Below are positions 1 to 8,356 of a DNA stretch of 31,625 nucleotides, one piece after another; the first letter of the stretch is position 1, and every line of letters starts with the position of its first letter. Source of the DNA: CAZMXI01 sp964570205 (lineage in GTDB: Bacteria > Planctomycetota > Phycisphaerae > Tepidisphaerales > Tepidisphaeraceae); the NCBI GenBank assembly GCA_964570205.1, contig CAZMXI010000038.1, positions 1-31,625 of the forward strand. The letters are read 5' to 3'. The notes below the pieces were generated by a model, which was not told the DNA's origin, ran no database searches, and saw only the letters and a program-made list of their open reading frames with translations. A program made the translations under genes and the position numbers.

Positions 1-1247
1 ACGCGGCCGGTCTCGTGAATCAGGCAATCCTCGACCAGGCAATCCGCCGGATAGTTGTCGCTTCTGGGGCCAGGCGTCTTGTCGATCTGCCGGAAGCTCT
101 GCCGCTCGTTGTACTCGAACAGGGGATTGCGCACTGAAGCCGGATCTCCAACGAATGCCACGCCGTTCCCGCCGGCCTGGAAGATGCGGGAACCGCGCAC
201 GGCGATCCTGCGATTGTAGTTGTTGACGAAGATGGCATTGCCGCCGACCTGGTCGAGGAAACACGCCTCGACCGCGCAGTCCTCCGCGCCGTCGAACAGA
301 ATCGCCCCGCCGCGGTATGTCGTCCAGTCGCTGCGCAGCAGGGGCTCTTTGTTCTCCATGAACGTGCGCGCGGCATGTCGGAACGTGATGCCCCTGAGCA
401 TAACGAATCGCACGGGATTCTCGGCATTGCCACGGAACTCGATCAGGTGGCGCAGACGGACCACCTCTATCGTGGCTTTGGCAAGTTCGGCCGTCGGTGG
501 CGGGTACAGATAGAGCGTGCTCGACCTGGCATCATGGTACCATTCTCCGGGGGCATCCAGCTCCTCGAAGATGTTCTCGACCATGCGGTACCGGCCGTGC
601 ATGCCCATTCGGCGGTTGTTCTGCCAACCGCCCTCGTAGTTCACGTTGCCCTTGTCATCCTTGCCAGTGATCAGGTAATGGAAATCGCCCCACTCGTGCG
701 CGTGCATCGCGTGGATGAAGCCGCCGCGGGGATCAACCCAGCGCGCCGCCCTTCGCGGGCCGAACGCATCCGCGGCATACCCGTTGAAGTGCCGCACACT
801 CGGGTCAAAGTCGGGGTAGCGCGCCATGTGCTGGCGCCGGCCATCCACAAAGAGCTGGTCAATGGCCAGGCCCTCGGGCGTCTTGGCCTTCATGATGCCG
901 CCGCCGTGCGCCTCCCACCGCACATCCAGCCGCATTCCGCCGCTGAGGATGACTTGCGAACCCGGGGCGGAGGCATATATGACCGGGGCATCCTTCGTGC
1001 CGCCATCTTCGCTGGTGAGAACCAGCGTGTCCGCCAGATAGTGCACCCCGGCGCCCAGCACCACGGTCAGCGGCTGCTGTCCCGCCAGCCGACGGGCAGC
1101 CTGCTGGGCCGCCGCAAGCGTCCGCAGCGGCGCGGCGGCCGTGCCCGGATTCTCATCCCGGCCCGATGGCGACACATGAATCTCGGCGCCTCGGAGGGTT
1201 CCCGACAGCAGCACCGCCGCGCAGATCCAGGGAAATGCTCCTCGCAC
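1..1247 (-). CDS. Secreted right-handed beta-helix protein, GH141-like (3' end beyond window)
   Basis: About 415 codons are visible before the frame leaves the window. The start is GTG at 1247: a GGAG lies 5 nt upstream, inside the end of the fucosidase gene, whose stop is only 2 bp away, so translation is probably coupled. The N-terminus reads VRGAFPWICAAVLLSGTLRG, a signal peptide, followed by EIHVSPSGRDENPG and PLRTLAAAQQAAR, the usual opening of secreted parallel beta-helix carbohydrate-active proteins. Later come DARSSTLYLYPPP and beta-helix rungs (VRFVMLRGITFRHAA, DCAVEACFLDQVGGNAIF), then SDNYPADCLVEDCLIH. This order resembles the GH141 group, which includes an alpha-L-fucosidase acting on pectic RG-II; the family assignment is from memory of family features. 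The neighbouring GH29 gene supports a role in fucose-containing polysaccharide breakdown. Substrate is unknown. Confidence 0.85.
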   Translation of the reverse strand, partial: MRGAFPWICAAVLLSGTLRGAEIHVSPSGRDENPGTAAAPLRTLAAAQQAARRLAGQQPLTVVLGAGVHYLADTLVLTSEDGGTKDAPVIYASAPGSQVILSGGMRLDVRWEAHGGGIMKAKTPEGLAIDQLFVDGRRQHMARYPDFDPSVRHFNGYAADAFGPRRAARWVDPRGGFIHAMHAHEWGDFHYLITGKDDKGNVNYEGGWQNNRRMGMHGRYRMVENIFEELDAPGEWYHDARSSTLYLYPPPTAELAKATIEVVRLRHLIEFRGNAENPVRFVMLRGITFRHAARTFMENKEPLLRSDWTTYRGGAILFDGAEDCAVEACFLDQVGGNAIFVNNYNRRIAVRGSRIFQAGGNGVAFVGDPASVRNPLFEYNERQSFRQIDKTPGPRSDNYPADCLVEDCLIHETGR

Positions 1248-1249
1248 AG

Positions 1250-2941
1250 TCACTCCGGTTTGAAGAGTTGGAACTCGTTGATGGTCGGGCCATCACTGGC
1301 ATCCAGGATATTGAGCCGGACATGTCGAGCCGTGACCGGCGCGAAATTCCGCCGGAATTCGGCGCCGAGGCCGGCGCCGGCAAGGATCAGCTTCCACTGC
1401 CCCTCATCCTGATACAGCAGTTCGAACCTGCGGACGCGCCCGGCGTAGGCCTCGTCGATCATCACGCCGCCGATGGCGGTCGGCTGCCCAAGGTCCACCT
1501 CCAACCAGGCATTCCGGATGCCGGAGTCCGTCGCCCAGCGGGTGGCATCATCATCGTCCAGCGCTTTGTCAGGGCCGTACTCGCGGTTCTTCTGGAAGAC
1601 GTTCGACGCCGTGGCCTTTCTGCCCGCCGCGACCGATGCCGAGGGCAGCACAATCGGCTCGATGGCCATGGCCGAGCCATCGAGCTCCAATCGGATGATC
1701 GTATCAATCTCCCGCCGGTCCTGCTGCGGAACCGAGATCGAGATCTGGGCATCAGCCTGCTGAAGGATGACACGGCCTCCGGTCAGCGCTTCGCTTCGGA
1801 CGATCCTCCGCCCGATGGGGGGCAGGATCACCGTGTCGCCTTTCCATGCCAGCACGTGGAGATAAATCACGTTGTCCTTGCGGGTGCTGGCGATCCACCT
1901 GGTGGGCTTGAACGGCCCGCCGCGCGTGCCGTATACACTCTCGCCGTACTTGCCGAGCCAAGCGCCCATCTCCACGAGGCGATCGGCCTGGCGAGGTTCG
2001 ATGCGGCCGCTGGGCATCGGGCCGACGTTGAACAGCAGATTGCCATCGCCGCCAGCGCACAGGACCAGCGTCTGGAGGCATTGTCGCAACGACTTCATCT
2101 GGTCGTCGGGTTTCCATGCCCACTGGCGGCAGATCGTCATGCAGGTTTCCCACGGGCGGTGCATCTGGAAGCCGCCGATGCGCTGCTCGGGCGTGTCGTA
2201 GTCGCCTGGCGCCCCGGATCGATCGTTGATGATGATGTCGGGCTGGAGCGAGTAGACATAATCGTTCAGCATCTGCCCGCGGACGCGGTCGAAACCCTGG
2301 GGCACGTCGAACCACATGAGGCCCAGGGGGCCGTAATTCGTGATCAGCTCGCGCACCTGGTTGCGGATATACGCCGTATAGGCCTCGATGTCGGCATTGC
2401 CTTTGCGGGTGCGGCCGCCCGGGCTGCCGTAGGGGTGGGCGGGGTGCCACCAGTCGGTCACCGAGTGATACGTGCAGAAGCGGATGCCCTGCTTCCTGCA
2501 GGCCTCGGCCAGTTCCTTGCAGACATCCCGCTTGAACGGGCTGTTCATGATGTTGTAGTCGGTCTGTTTTGTGTCCCAGAGGCAGAAGCCGTCGTGATGC
2601 TTGGTGGTCAGGACGATGTACTTCATGCCCGCCGTCTTGGCCAGCGCAACCCACGCGTCGGCGTCGAATTCGGTCGGGTTGAATCGCTTGTAGAGGTTGT
2701 CGTATTCCTCGGCGGGCACCTGGTCGCCGCGCGACCAGCCGATTTCCGTCCCCTTGAGCGAAACCGGGCCCCAGTGGATGAACATTCCGAACCGCGCCTC
2801 GCGCCACCAGCGAAGACGCGCCTCTCGCTGCTCGGGGGTTTCCGCCCGGGCGCCGGCCGGTTCAGCGCCCTGGGCAAGTCGCTGCGACATCGGCATCAGA
2901 ATGGCAAGAAAGGTCAGGAATCGTATGAGGTGATTGGGCAT
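1250..2941 (-). CDS. Alpha-L-fucosidase, GH29, with C-terminal F5/8-type carbohydrate-binding domain
   Basis: 563 residues from the ATG at 2941, chosen because GGAG sits 5 nt upstream and the protein then opens with a signal peptide (about residues 1-26, ending RLAQGA). An upstream in-frame GTG at 2989 is less likely because a TATAAA -10-like box at 2990-2995 would place transcription start downstream of it. The GH29 catalytic barrel shows RFGMFIHWGPVS, KYIVLTTKHHDGFCLWDT (about 107-124) and LMWFDVP, whose Asp (about 212) is at the family's nucleophile position. The last ~130 residues (GRKATASNVF, WLEVDLGQ, ARHVRLNI) form a discoidin-like domain that binds sugars. It hydrolyses terminal alpha-L-fucose from glycans in the periplasm or outside the cell. 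The beta-helix gene follows 2 bp downstream in the same operon. Full length for the family. Confidence 0.95.
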   Translation of the reverse strand: MPNHLIRFLTFLAILMPMSQRLAQGAEPAGARAETPEQREARLRWWREARFGMFIHWGPVSLKGTEIGWSRGDQVPAEEYDNLYKRFNPTEFDADAWVALAKTAGMKYIVLTTKHHDGFCLWDTKQTDYNIMNSPFKRDVCKELAEACRKQGIRFCTYHSVTDWWHPAHPYGSPGGRTRKGNADIEAYTAYIRNQVRELITNYGPLGLMWFDVPQGFDRVRGQMLNDYVYSLQPDIIINDRSGAPGDYDTPEQRIGGFQMHRPWETCMTICRQWAWKPDDQMKSLRQCLQTLVLCAGGDGNLLFNVGPMPSGRIEPRQADRLVEMGAWLGKYGESVYGTRGGPFKPTRWIASTRKDNVIYLHVLAWKGDTVILPPIGRRIVRSEALTGGRVILQQADAQISISVPQQDRREIDTIIRLELDGSAMAIEPIVLPSASVAAGRKATASNVFQKNREYGPDKALDDDDATRWATDSGIRNAWLEVDLGQPTAIGGVMIDEAYAGRVRRFELLYQDEGQWKLILAGAGLGAEFRRNFAPVTARHVRLNILDASDGPTINEFQLFKPE

Positions 2942-3055
2942 GCACGCTCCGATCTTCGCCGCCTCTGGGCTTTGTTCTTGACAGGACACGTTTATACCGC
3001 GCCACGTTCAGTTCTGCCCGGCAACGGACTCCACGCCGCATCCGAATCAGACCAA

Positions 3056-3086
3056 GGCCCAGGACTCCGATGAGACGCCCTGGGCC
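3056..3086 (-). terminator. Hairpin downstream of pckG
   Basis: GGCCCAGG (3056-3063) pairs perfectly with CCTGGGCC (3079-3086) around a 15-nt loop, 28 bp after the pckG stop and before the fucosidase promoter region. There is no strong T-run, so it is a weak intrinsic terminator or an mRNA-stabilising hairpin. Confidence 0.4.
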
Positions 3087-3114
3087 TGGAGGTTTCCGCA
3101 AAGAAAGTCGCCGA

Positions 3115-4920
3115 TCAGAGGCGGCTGACCAGAAGCTCACGCTGGAAGAGCATCTCCTTGGGCAGATCGCCACCCATCTTGATGAACAGTTCTTCCTGGC
3201 TGAGCAGTTCGGCCTTCATCTCCTCGACATCGACCGCCTGAAGGGCGTCGAGATCGGCCGGCTTCAGCCCAAGCCCTTCCATCTCGATGTCCTCCGACCG
3301 GGGCATCCACCCCAGAGGAGTCTCCACAGCGTAGGCCCTGCCGTGGCAACGGTCCAGGACCCATTTCAGCACACGCATGTTCTCGCCGAAGCCGGGCCAC
3401 ATGAACTTCCCGTGCTCGTTCTTCCGGAACCAGTTGACGTGGAAGATGCGGGGGCAGTCCTTCATGCGCTTTCGCATCCGGAACCAGTGATTCAGGTAGT
3501 CGCGGATGTTGTAACCGATGAACGGCAGCATGGCCATCGGATCACGGCGAACGACGCCCACCTGGCCGATCGCGGCGGCGGTGGTCTCCGATCCCACTGT
3601 CGCGCCGACAAACACGCCGTGCATCCAATCGAACGCCTGATAGACCAGCGGGATCGACCGGCTGCGACGGCCGCCAAAGATGATCGCTGACACCGGCACG
3701 CCTGCCGGATCGGCCGCCGCCTCGTCCAGCACGGGGTTGTTCGTCATGGGCGCAGTGAAACGGCTGTTGGGGTGGGCGGCCTTGCGGCCACAGTCCGGGG
3801 TCCACTTCTGCCCCATCCAGTCGAGGCACTCGGCCGGCGCCGAATCGGTTTTGCCCTCCCACCACACGTCGCCGTCGGGCAGCATCGCCACGTTGGTGTA
3901 GATGGTGTCCTTCTGGATGCTGAGCACCGCATTCGGATTCGTCTCGTCATTGGTACCGGGGACGACGCCAAAATAACCCGCTTCCGGGTTGATGGCCCGC
4001 AGCCGGCCGGTTTGATCGACCCACATCCACACGATGTCATCGCCCAGGGTGGTGATCTTCCATCCCTGCTCCTTGAATTTCCGCGGCGGCACCAGCATGG
4101 CGAAGTTCGTCTTGCCGCATGCCGACGGGAAAGCCGCGGCGACATAGCTCTTCTCACCGCCGGGCGCCTGCGCGCCCATCAGCAGCATATGCTCGGCCAT
4201 CCAACCCTGCTTCGATCCCAGATAGCTTGCGATGCGCAGCGCCAGGCACTTTTTGCCCAGCAGGGCATTGCCGCCGTAGCCCGAGCCGAAGGACCAGATG
4301 GTGTTGTCATGCGGGAAGTGGCAGATGTACCGCCGCTCGGGGTTGACATCGCCGATGCTGTGCAGGCAACGGGTGAACTCCTCGCCCTCGCCAAGCTGCG
4401 TCCATGCCTGCGTGCCCATGCGCGTCATGATGCCCATGTTCGCCGCCACGTATAGCGAATCGGTCAGTTCCACGCCGACTTTCGCCAGCGGCGAGCCAAG
4501 CGGGCCCATGACGAAGGGGATGATGTACATCGTCCGCCCCTTCATGCAGCCATCGTACAAAGGGCGCAGTTTCGCGTAGGCCGCCTTGTCATTCATCCAG
4601 TTATTGGTTGGCCCCGCGCCGTCCTGGGTAGGCGTACAGATAAATGTCAGATGCTCGCTGCGGGCGACGTCATTGGGATTCGACCGGTGCAGGTAGCACC
4701 CGGGAAGCTTCTGCTGGTTCAGTTTGAAGAACACGCCCTCCTGGCAACCCTGGTCGAACATCTTCTGACGCTCTTCCTTGCTGCCGTCACACCAGTGCAC
4801 GCGGTCCGGTTTGCACAGGTCGATGCATTCCTGTATCCACTTCAGCGCGTGGCGATTCGCGGTCGGAGCAGAACTGCCGGGCTGTGTCAGGCTTTCGGTC
4901 ACTTGCGTTCCTAGCGTCAT
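3115..4920 (-). CDS. pckG: Phosphoenolpyruvate carboxykinase (GTP)
   Basis: 601 residues, normal length for the GTP-dependent family. It interconverts oxaloacetate and PEP with GTP/GDP at the start of gluconeogenesis in the cytosol. Visible signatures: PERRYICHFPHDNTIWSFGS, the kinase P-loop FPSACGKTNFAML (about 264-276) with its reactive cysteine, GDDIVWMWVD for metal binding, GYFGVVPGTN, and FGGRRSRSIPLVYQAFDW for PEP and nucleotide binding. All expected catalytic residues appear present. The start ATG has GAGGA 8 nt upstream. The leader carries a TAATAC -10-like box (4947-4952 on the plus strand) and a direct repeat, GTGATA-GTGATC, just upstream (read on the coding strand). The Rrf2 regulator gene lies immediately upstream on the same strand, 91 bp away, and is a plausible controller, though this is inference. 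Confidence 0.97.
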   Translation of the reverse strand: MTLGTQVTESLTQPGSSAPTANRHALKWIQECIDLCKPDRVHWCDGSKEERQKMFDQGCQEGVFFKLNQQKLPGCYLHRSNPNDVARSEHLTFICTPTQDGAGPTNNWMNDKAAYAKLRPLYDGCMKGRTMYIIPFVMGPLGSPLAKVGVELTDSLYVAANMGIMTRMGTQAWTQLGEGEEFTRCLHSIGDVNPERRYICHFPHDNTIWSFGSGYGGNALLGKKCLALRIASYLGSKQGWMAEHMLLMGAQAPGGEKSYVAAAFPSACGKTNFAMLVPPRKFKEQGWKITTLGDDIVWMWVDQTGRLRAINPEAGYFGVVPGTNDETNPNAVLSIQKDTIYTNVAMLPDGDVWWEGKTDSAPAECLDWMGQKWTPDCGRKAAHPNSRFTAPMTNNPVLDEAAADPAGVPVSAIIFGGRRSRSIPLVYQAFDWMHGVFVGATVGSETTAAAIGQVGVVRRDPMAMLPFIGYNIRDYLNHWFRMRKRMKDCPRIFHVNWFRKNEHGKFMWPGFGENMRVLKWVLDRCHGRAYAVETPLGWMPRSEDIEMEGLGLKPADLDALQAVDVEEMKAELLSQEELFIKMGGDLPKEMLFQRELLVSRL

Positions 4921-5011
4921 GTGCGGGGTCCTCTTCTGCTGCTCTGGTATTAACGCTTCCCCTCTTGATCACTATCACTCGGATTCCGGGCCACCGGAAA
5001 TGCTGCCACTT

Positions 5012-5467
5012 CTAACGCCGGGCGGCCTCGATCGGCGTGGGCGGATGGGCGGCCTGTTTAGCTTTGAGGGCCGCGCCCAACTCCGCTACCGTCGTCTTCT
5101 GAAGGTACTCGCGGATACACGTTCGCATCGGCTTGTACAGGTCGTGCTGCGGGCAAGGCATCTCGTCGTTGCAGGCTTCCAGGCCGACCACGCAGTGGTC
5201 CAGCGCCTCCGGGCCATCAACGGCCCGAACGATATCCATCAGTGATATCTCATTCGCCGGCTTCGCCAGGTTGAAACCGCCCCCGCGGCCCTTGACGCTG
5301 CGCAGAACGCCCCCATGCACCAACTTCTGAAACACTTTCGCCAGGAAGTCGCGCGGCAGGGTAGTGCCCGCCACCAGGTCGTCCAGCATGACGGGGCGAT
5401 GGGCTTCCCGCCCGGCCAATTCGGCGAGCCCGCGGATCGCGTACTCAGTCGAACTGGAATAGATCAT
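5012..5467 (-). CDS. Rrf2-family transcriptional regulator with three cluster-type cysteines
   Basis: 151 residues. It starts MIYSSSTEYAIRGLAELA, the typical Rrf2 winged-helix opening; the recognition region includes LPRDFLAKVFQKLVHGGVLRSV and the wing GRGGGFNLAKP. Three cysteines at about 92, 99 and 105 (CVVGLEACNDEMPC, spacing CX6CX5C) nearly match the IscR cluster cysteines at 92, 98 and 104, so an iron-sulfur cluster sensing Fe-S status, oxygen or NO is likely. The start at 5467 rather than an upstream ATG at 5488 is set by AAGGAG 9 nt before it. It lies 91 bp upstream of pckG, same direction. Its targets cannot be read from the sequence; autoregulation and pckG are candidates. Confidence 0.92.
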   Translation of the reverse strand: MIYSSSTEYAIRGLAELAGREAHRPVMLDDLVAGTTLPRDFLAKVFQKLVHGGVLRSVKGRGGGFNLAKPANEISLMDIVRAVDGPEALDHCVVGLEACNDEMPCPQHDLYKPMRTCIREYLQKTTVAELGAALKAKQAAHPPTPIEAARR

Positions 5468-5476
5468 GCGCGCATG

Positions 5477-5482
5477 CTCCTT
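5477..5482 (-). promoter_or_regulatory. Shine-Dalgarno AAGGAG deciding the Rrf2 start
   Basis: AAGGAG lies 9 nt upstream of the ATG at 5467 and within the extra codons that would follow the ATG at 5488. This favours the shorter protein, whose N-terminus matches the Rrf2 family. Confidence 0.7.
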
Positions 5483-5551
5483 CAGCACCTCTTACACGAG
5501 GCGAGATATGTTATCGGCTCTGCGGCCGCTTATCCAGTTTGTGGCTTCCCT

Positions 5552-6694
5552 TTAATCCTGCTTCGCCCATGCGGCGAAACGCCCGACCATCTCGCCGCTG
5601 ACCGATCGAGGCGTATCGGCGATCACGTCATCGAGGATCTCCTGCGTGATCTGGCCCTCCTGACCGCTGGCAACGCTGCGCAGAAACGGAATCGTCGCCG
5701 AACGATCACAGATGTATTTGAGATCGGCGCCGCTGTAGCCCTCCAACCTCCCGGCCAGCGAATCCAGGTCCACATTGTCCGCGACCGGGCGGTGCCCCAG
5801 ATAGATATCCAGAATCTTGCGCCGTGCCGGGAGGTCCGGCAGGGGTATGTAGACCTTCTCGTCAAACCGGCCTGGCCTAAGTACCGCGGGATCAAGCTGC
5901 CACGGCACGTTGGTCGCGCCCATGAACAGGATGGGGTGATCGCCGGACTTGTCAAAGCCCTCCATTCCCTGAAGTATCTGCGGCACCACCCGCTGCATCA
6001 CGCTCGATCCTTCATCGCGCCGCGCCGGCACCAGTGCCTCAATCTCGTCGATGAAAATAATCGACCGCGCTTCCTGCCTGGCCGCGTCAAACAGCTTCTT
6101 GATGTTCTGTTCGGCCTCGCCCACCCACTTGCTCAGGATTTCGGCCGGAGAAACGGTGAAGAACGTGGCGTCGATCTCGCCCGCCGTCGCCTTGGCCAGC
6201 ATGGTCTTGCCTGTTCCGGGCGGTCCATACAACAGCACCCCGCCGCCACCTTTGATCCCGAACTTCTTTGCCAGCTCCGGGTGCTCAAATGGATACACCA
6301 TCTTCAGCCGGATGTCCTCCTTCACGTCATCCAAGCCGGCCACGTCCGCGAAGCGCAGCCTGGGCTTCTCCTTTACGATCCAGCTTGATGCGTTGGATTC
6401 CCCTTCGGATTCGGCACTGGCACCCGGACGCTCGCGGGAACGCTCCACCGCCGGACGCGGCCGGTTCTGCGCTTTGGCTTTCTCGCAGTCGCCGGCCAGT
6501 TCCACCAGCTTCTGCGCCCCGCGCAGGCGCGTCTCCCGCAGTTCGTCGCTGATGCCCGCCTGACGCGAAAGCTGGAGCATCATGCGAGCCGCCTCGGTGA
6601 GGTACTGTTGGGCGATCTCCCACTGCCCCGCGCGGCGCGCATCCATCCCCTTCTGCTTGTTGCGTTCAAAAAGGTCCCAGGACATTTCAGACAT
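5552..6694 (-). CDS. Vps4/katanin-like AAA ATPase with MIT-like N-terminal domain
   Basis: 380 residues. Residues 1-75 are helical and resemble an MIT domain (RNKQKGMDARRAGQWEIAQQ, then YLTEAARMMLQLS), followed by a charged linker (about 76-105). The AAA module starts at RFADVAGLDDVKEDI. It has Walker A GPPGTGKT (157-164), pore loop 1 SKWVGEAEQN (188-197), Walker B IIFIDEIE (212-219), sensor GATNVPWQLDPA and arginine-finger region LRPGRFDEKVYIPLPDLP. The Trp in the pore loop and the GATNVPWQLD segment are hallmarks of the Vps4/katanin/spastin (meiotic) clade rather than FtsH or Cdc48. Such enzymes pull filament subunits through the pore; the bacterial substrate here is unknown. No partner such as an ESCRT-III/PspA homologue is adjacent. 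The start is not supported by a good Shine-Dalgarno; another Met lies 3 codons downstream. Confidence 0.93.
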   Translation of the reverse strand: MSEMSWDLFERNKQKGMDARRAGQWEIAQQYLTEAARMMLQLSRQAGISDELRETRLRGAQKLVELAGDCEKAKAQNRPRPAVERSRERPGASAESEGESNASSWIVKEKPRLRFADVAGLDDVKEDIRLKMVYPFEHPELAKKFGIKGGGGVLLYGPPGTGKTMLAKATAGEIDATFFTVSPAEILSKWVGEAEQNIKKLFDAARQEARSIIFIDEIEALVPARRDEGSSVMQRVVPQILQGMEGFDKSGDHPILFMGATNVPWQLDPAVLRPGRFDEKVYIPLPDLPARRKILDIYLGHRPVADNVDLDSLAGRLEGYSGADLKYICDRSATIPFLRSVASGQEGQITQEILDDVIADTPRSVSGEMVGRFAAWAKQD

Positions 6695-6901
6695 GCGTTA
6701 AAGCATACCGCCTCCCGGGCCCTTGGGAAGCTCGGGCCCCTTTGGCACCGACCGTTTCCGCCAGTCTGTCATGAAATCACCGACCGGCCTGTCCGACAAT
6801 AGGTATGGCGGCGGAGCCGGTCGGCGTCCGATAACCGGATCGGCCTTGCCCCTTGCCGCCGCATGGATTAGGACATGCATCGCGTTCAACAGAGGTCCAT
6901 C

Positions 6902-7582
6902 ATGATGCCTCAGAACCCATTGGCCATGGCCGCCGACTATGCCGACGCCATGCTGATTCTCCGCCGGACCAAGAACATCTTGTTCTGGGCCTTGCTGCTG
7001 ATCGTGCTGTTTCACGCTTCGCTGTTCATCGTCCGGATCAGCGGCGGCATGCCCGGCGCATGGCAGATTGAGGTCGCCGCTGCCGCTCGCGCGGCGACCC
7101 GGCCTGGCGAGGTTGAATCACTCGCTCCGCAGTTCCTGCATTACCTGTTGGGCATCTCGACGTTTGTGGGCATCTGCGCCGCGGTCGTCCTTATGGTTGT
7201 ACTGCTGGTGGTTGTAAACGTCATGCTGATCGGGCGCCTGGTCGGCGTGGCTCACGTCATGGCAGCCCTGGCCGGCTCAGTCATCCTCGTGGCCCTGCTC
7301 TTCCCCTGGCAGGCCTTTCTCAACAACGAGGGCATGACAGCGCTGGAGTTCAAGGTCCCCGGCGTTCTGTACACGTGGAACGAGCTGGCGCTGGCCCAGC
7401 CCGGCGACCTGCTGGGCGGCACATTCGAGTCGCTTTCGCTGAAATGGTCTCGCAGCGTGTTATTCCCCCTGGCCGCACTCAGTCTGCTCCTGTGGGTACA
7501 ACTTAAGTCCCGCCGTGGCATGCGTTTGGCGCTCGGCGGGGCAACCAACGAAGCCTTCGCCGTTTCCAGGCCCGAACCGTAG
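6902..7582 (+). CDS. Multi-pass membrane protein of unknown function
   Basis: 226 residues starting MMPQNPLAMAADYADAMLIL; the ATG at 6902 is chosen because AGAGG lies 6 nt upstream. About four transmembrane helices are visible: ILFWALLLIVLFHASLFIV, FVGICAAVVLMVVLLVVVNV, VMAALAGSVILVALLFPW and VLFPLAALSLLLWVQL. A soluble loop of about 40 residues lies between the first and second helices and another before the last. No catalytic motif is seen and I do not recognise the family. It converges on the UPF0316 gene with only 12 bp between stops, and no terminator is visible there. Confidence 0.85.
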   Translation: MMPQNPLAMAADYADAMLILRRTKNILFWALLLIVLFHASLFIVRISGGMPGAWQIEVAAAARAATRPGEVESLAPQFLHYLLGISTFVGICAAVVLMVVLLVVVNVMLIGRLVGVAHVMAALAGSVILVALLFPWQAFLNNEGMTALEFKVPGVLYTWNELALAQPGDLLGGTFESLSLKWSRSVLFPLAALSLLLWVQLKSRRGMRLALGGATNEAFAVSRPEP

Positions 7583-7594
7583 GCCCCGGGGCGG

Positions 7595-8140
7595 TCACTT
7601 CCGCACACCCTCCGGCAGAGGCATGTGGCGAATGTAGCCCCCCATGGCCGTGCTGCTCGGCTCGATCGTCACGAAGGCCTGTGCATCCTGTCGGCTGACG
7701 ATGTCAACGAGTTGCTTGGTCCGCTTTCTCGCGGCAACGATGAACAGGATCGCCACCGGACCCTCCCGACCCTCGCCGCGGACGGTCGTCACGCCGAAGT
7801 GGGCATCGCGCAGGCCTTGCCGAATCTCGGCCGCCTTCTCGCGGCTGATGACGCGGGCCAGAATGAACCCGGAGCCGATCCATTTCTCAAGCGTCATGCC
7901 CAGCAGCGTGCCCACCGCGAAACCCGAGGCATATCCGATCATCTTGAGCGGATCGCTGGCGTCCTGAAACACCCGCGAAATCGCCAGAATGAAGATGCCC
8001 GACTCGAGCAGGCCGAGCACGGCCGCCACCAGCCGGTGTCCGCGCACGGCATACAGCACGCGCAACGTGCCGATGGAGACGTCGGTCACGCGAAGGGAGA
8101 ACACCAGCAAAGCGCCAAGGAGGCCTTCCATGCGGGCCAT
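7595..8140 (-). CDS. UPF0316 membrane protein (DUF5698/DUF2179)
   Basis: About 181 residues. Three N-terminal transmembrane segments contain SLRVTDVSIGTLRVLYAVRG, the typical UPF0316/DUF5698 signature, then ESGIFILAISRVF and GYASGFAVGTLLGMTLEKWI. The C-terminal ~80 residues (SREKAAEIRQGLRDAHFGVT, RGEGREGPVAILFIVAARK, DAQAFVTIEPS) form a soluble DUF2179-type domain. Members have been proposed to act as small membrane sensors or transport accessories, but the function is unknown. Start choice is uncertain: ATG at 8140 or 8131, or TTG at 8152; none has a clear Shine-Dalgarno. Confidence 0.9.
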   Translation of the reverse strand: MARMEGLLGALLVFSLRVTDVSIGTLRVLYAVRGHRLVAAVLGLLESGIFILAISRVFQDASDPLKMIGYASGFAVGTLLGMTLEKWIGSGFILARVISREKAAEIRQGLRDAHFGVTTVRGEGREGPVAILFIVAARKRTKQLVDIVSRQDAQAFVTIEPSSTAMGGYIRHMPLPEGVRK

Positions 8141-8356
8141 GTTATAGACCAAGGCCCGCGGACGGCCAAGCTCGGCAACCTCCAGAAATCTCGGCGGTTC
8201 GGGAACCCCCTGCCCCGCGGGACGCTTTGTGATTTGCAGGCTGTCGAACGCCCGTTTCTATGCGTAGAATGAAACTGTCAATAACCTCAAGACGTCTTTC
8301 TCTGCAACCGACGCCCATGCACGCGGGCGGGTCGATGTTTTCTACGAAAGGTCGTC

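Noticed and set aside
375..1412. 345-codon plus-strand frame at the left end
   Set aside because: Antisense to the GTG-started beta-helix gene, which has a signal peptide, ribosome site and family motifs.
1166..3073. Long open frame (about 635 codons) on the plus strand
   Set aside because: It is antisense to the GH29 gene, has low-complexity Arg/Ala/Asp-rich sequence and no family motif; GC-rich antisense frames stay open by chance.
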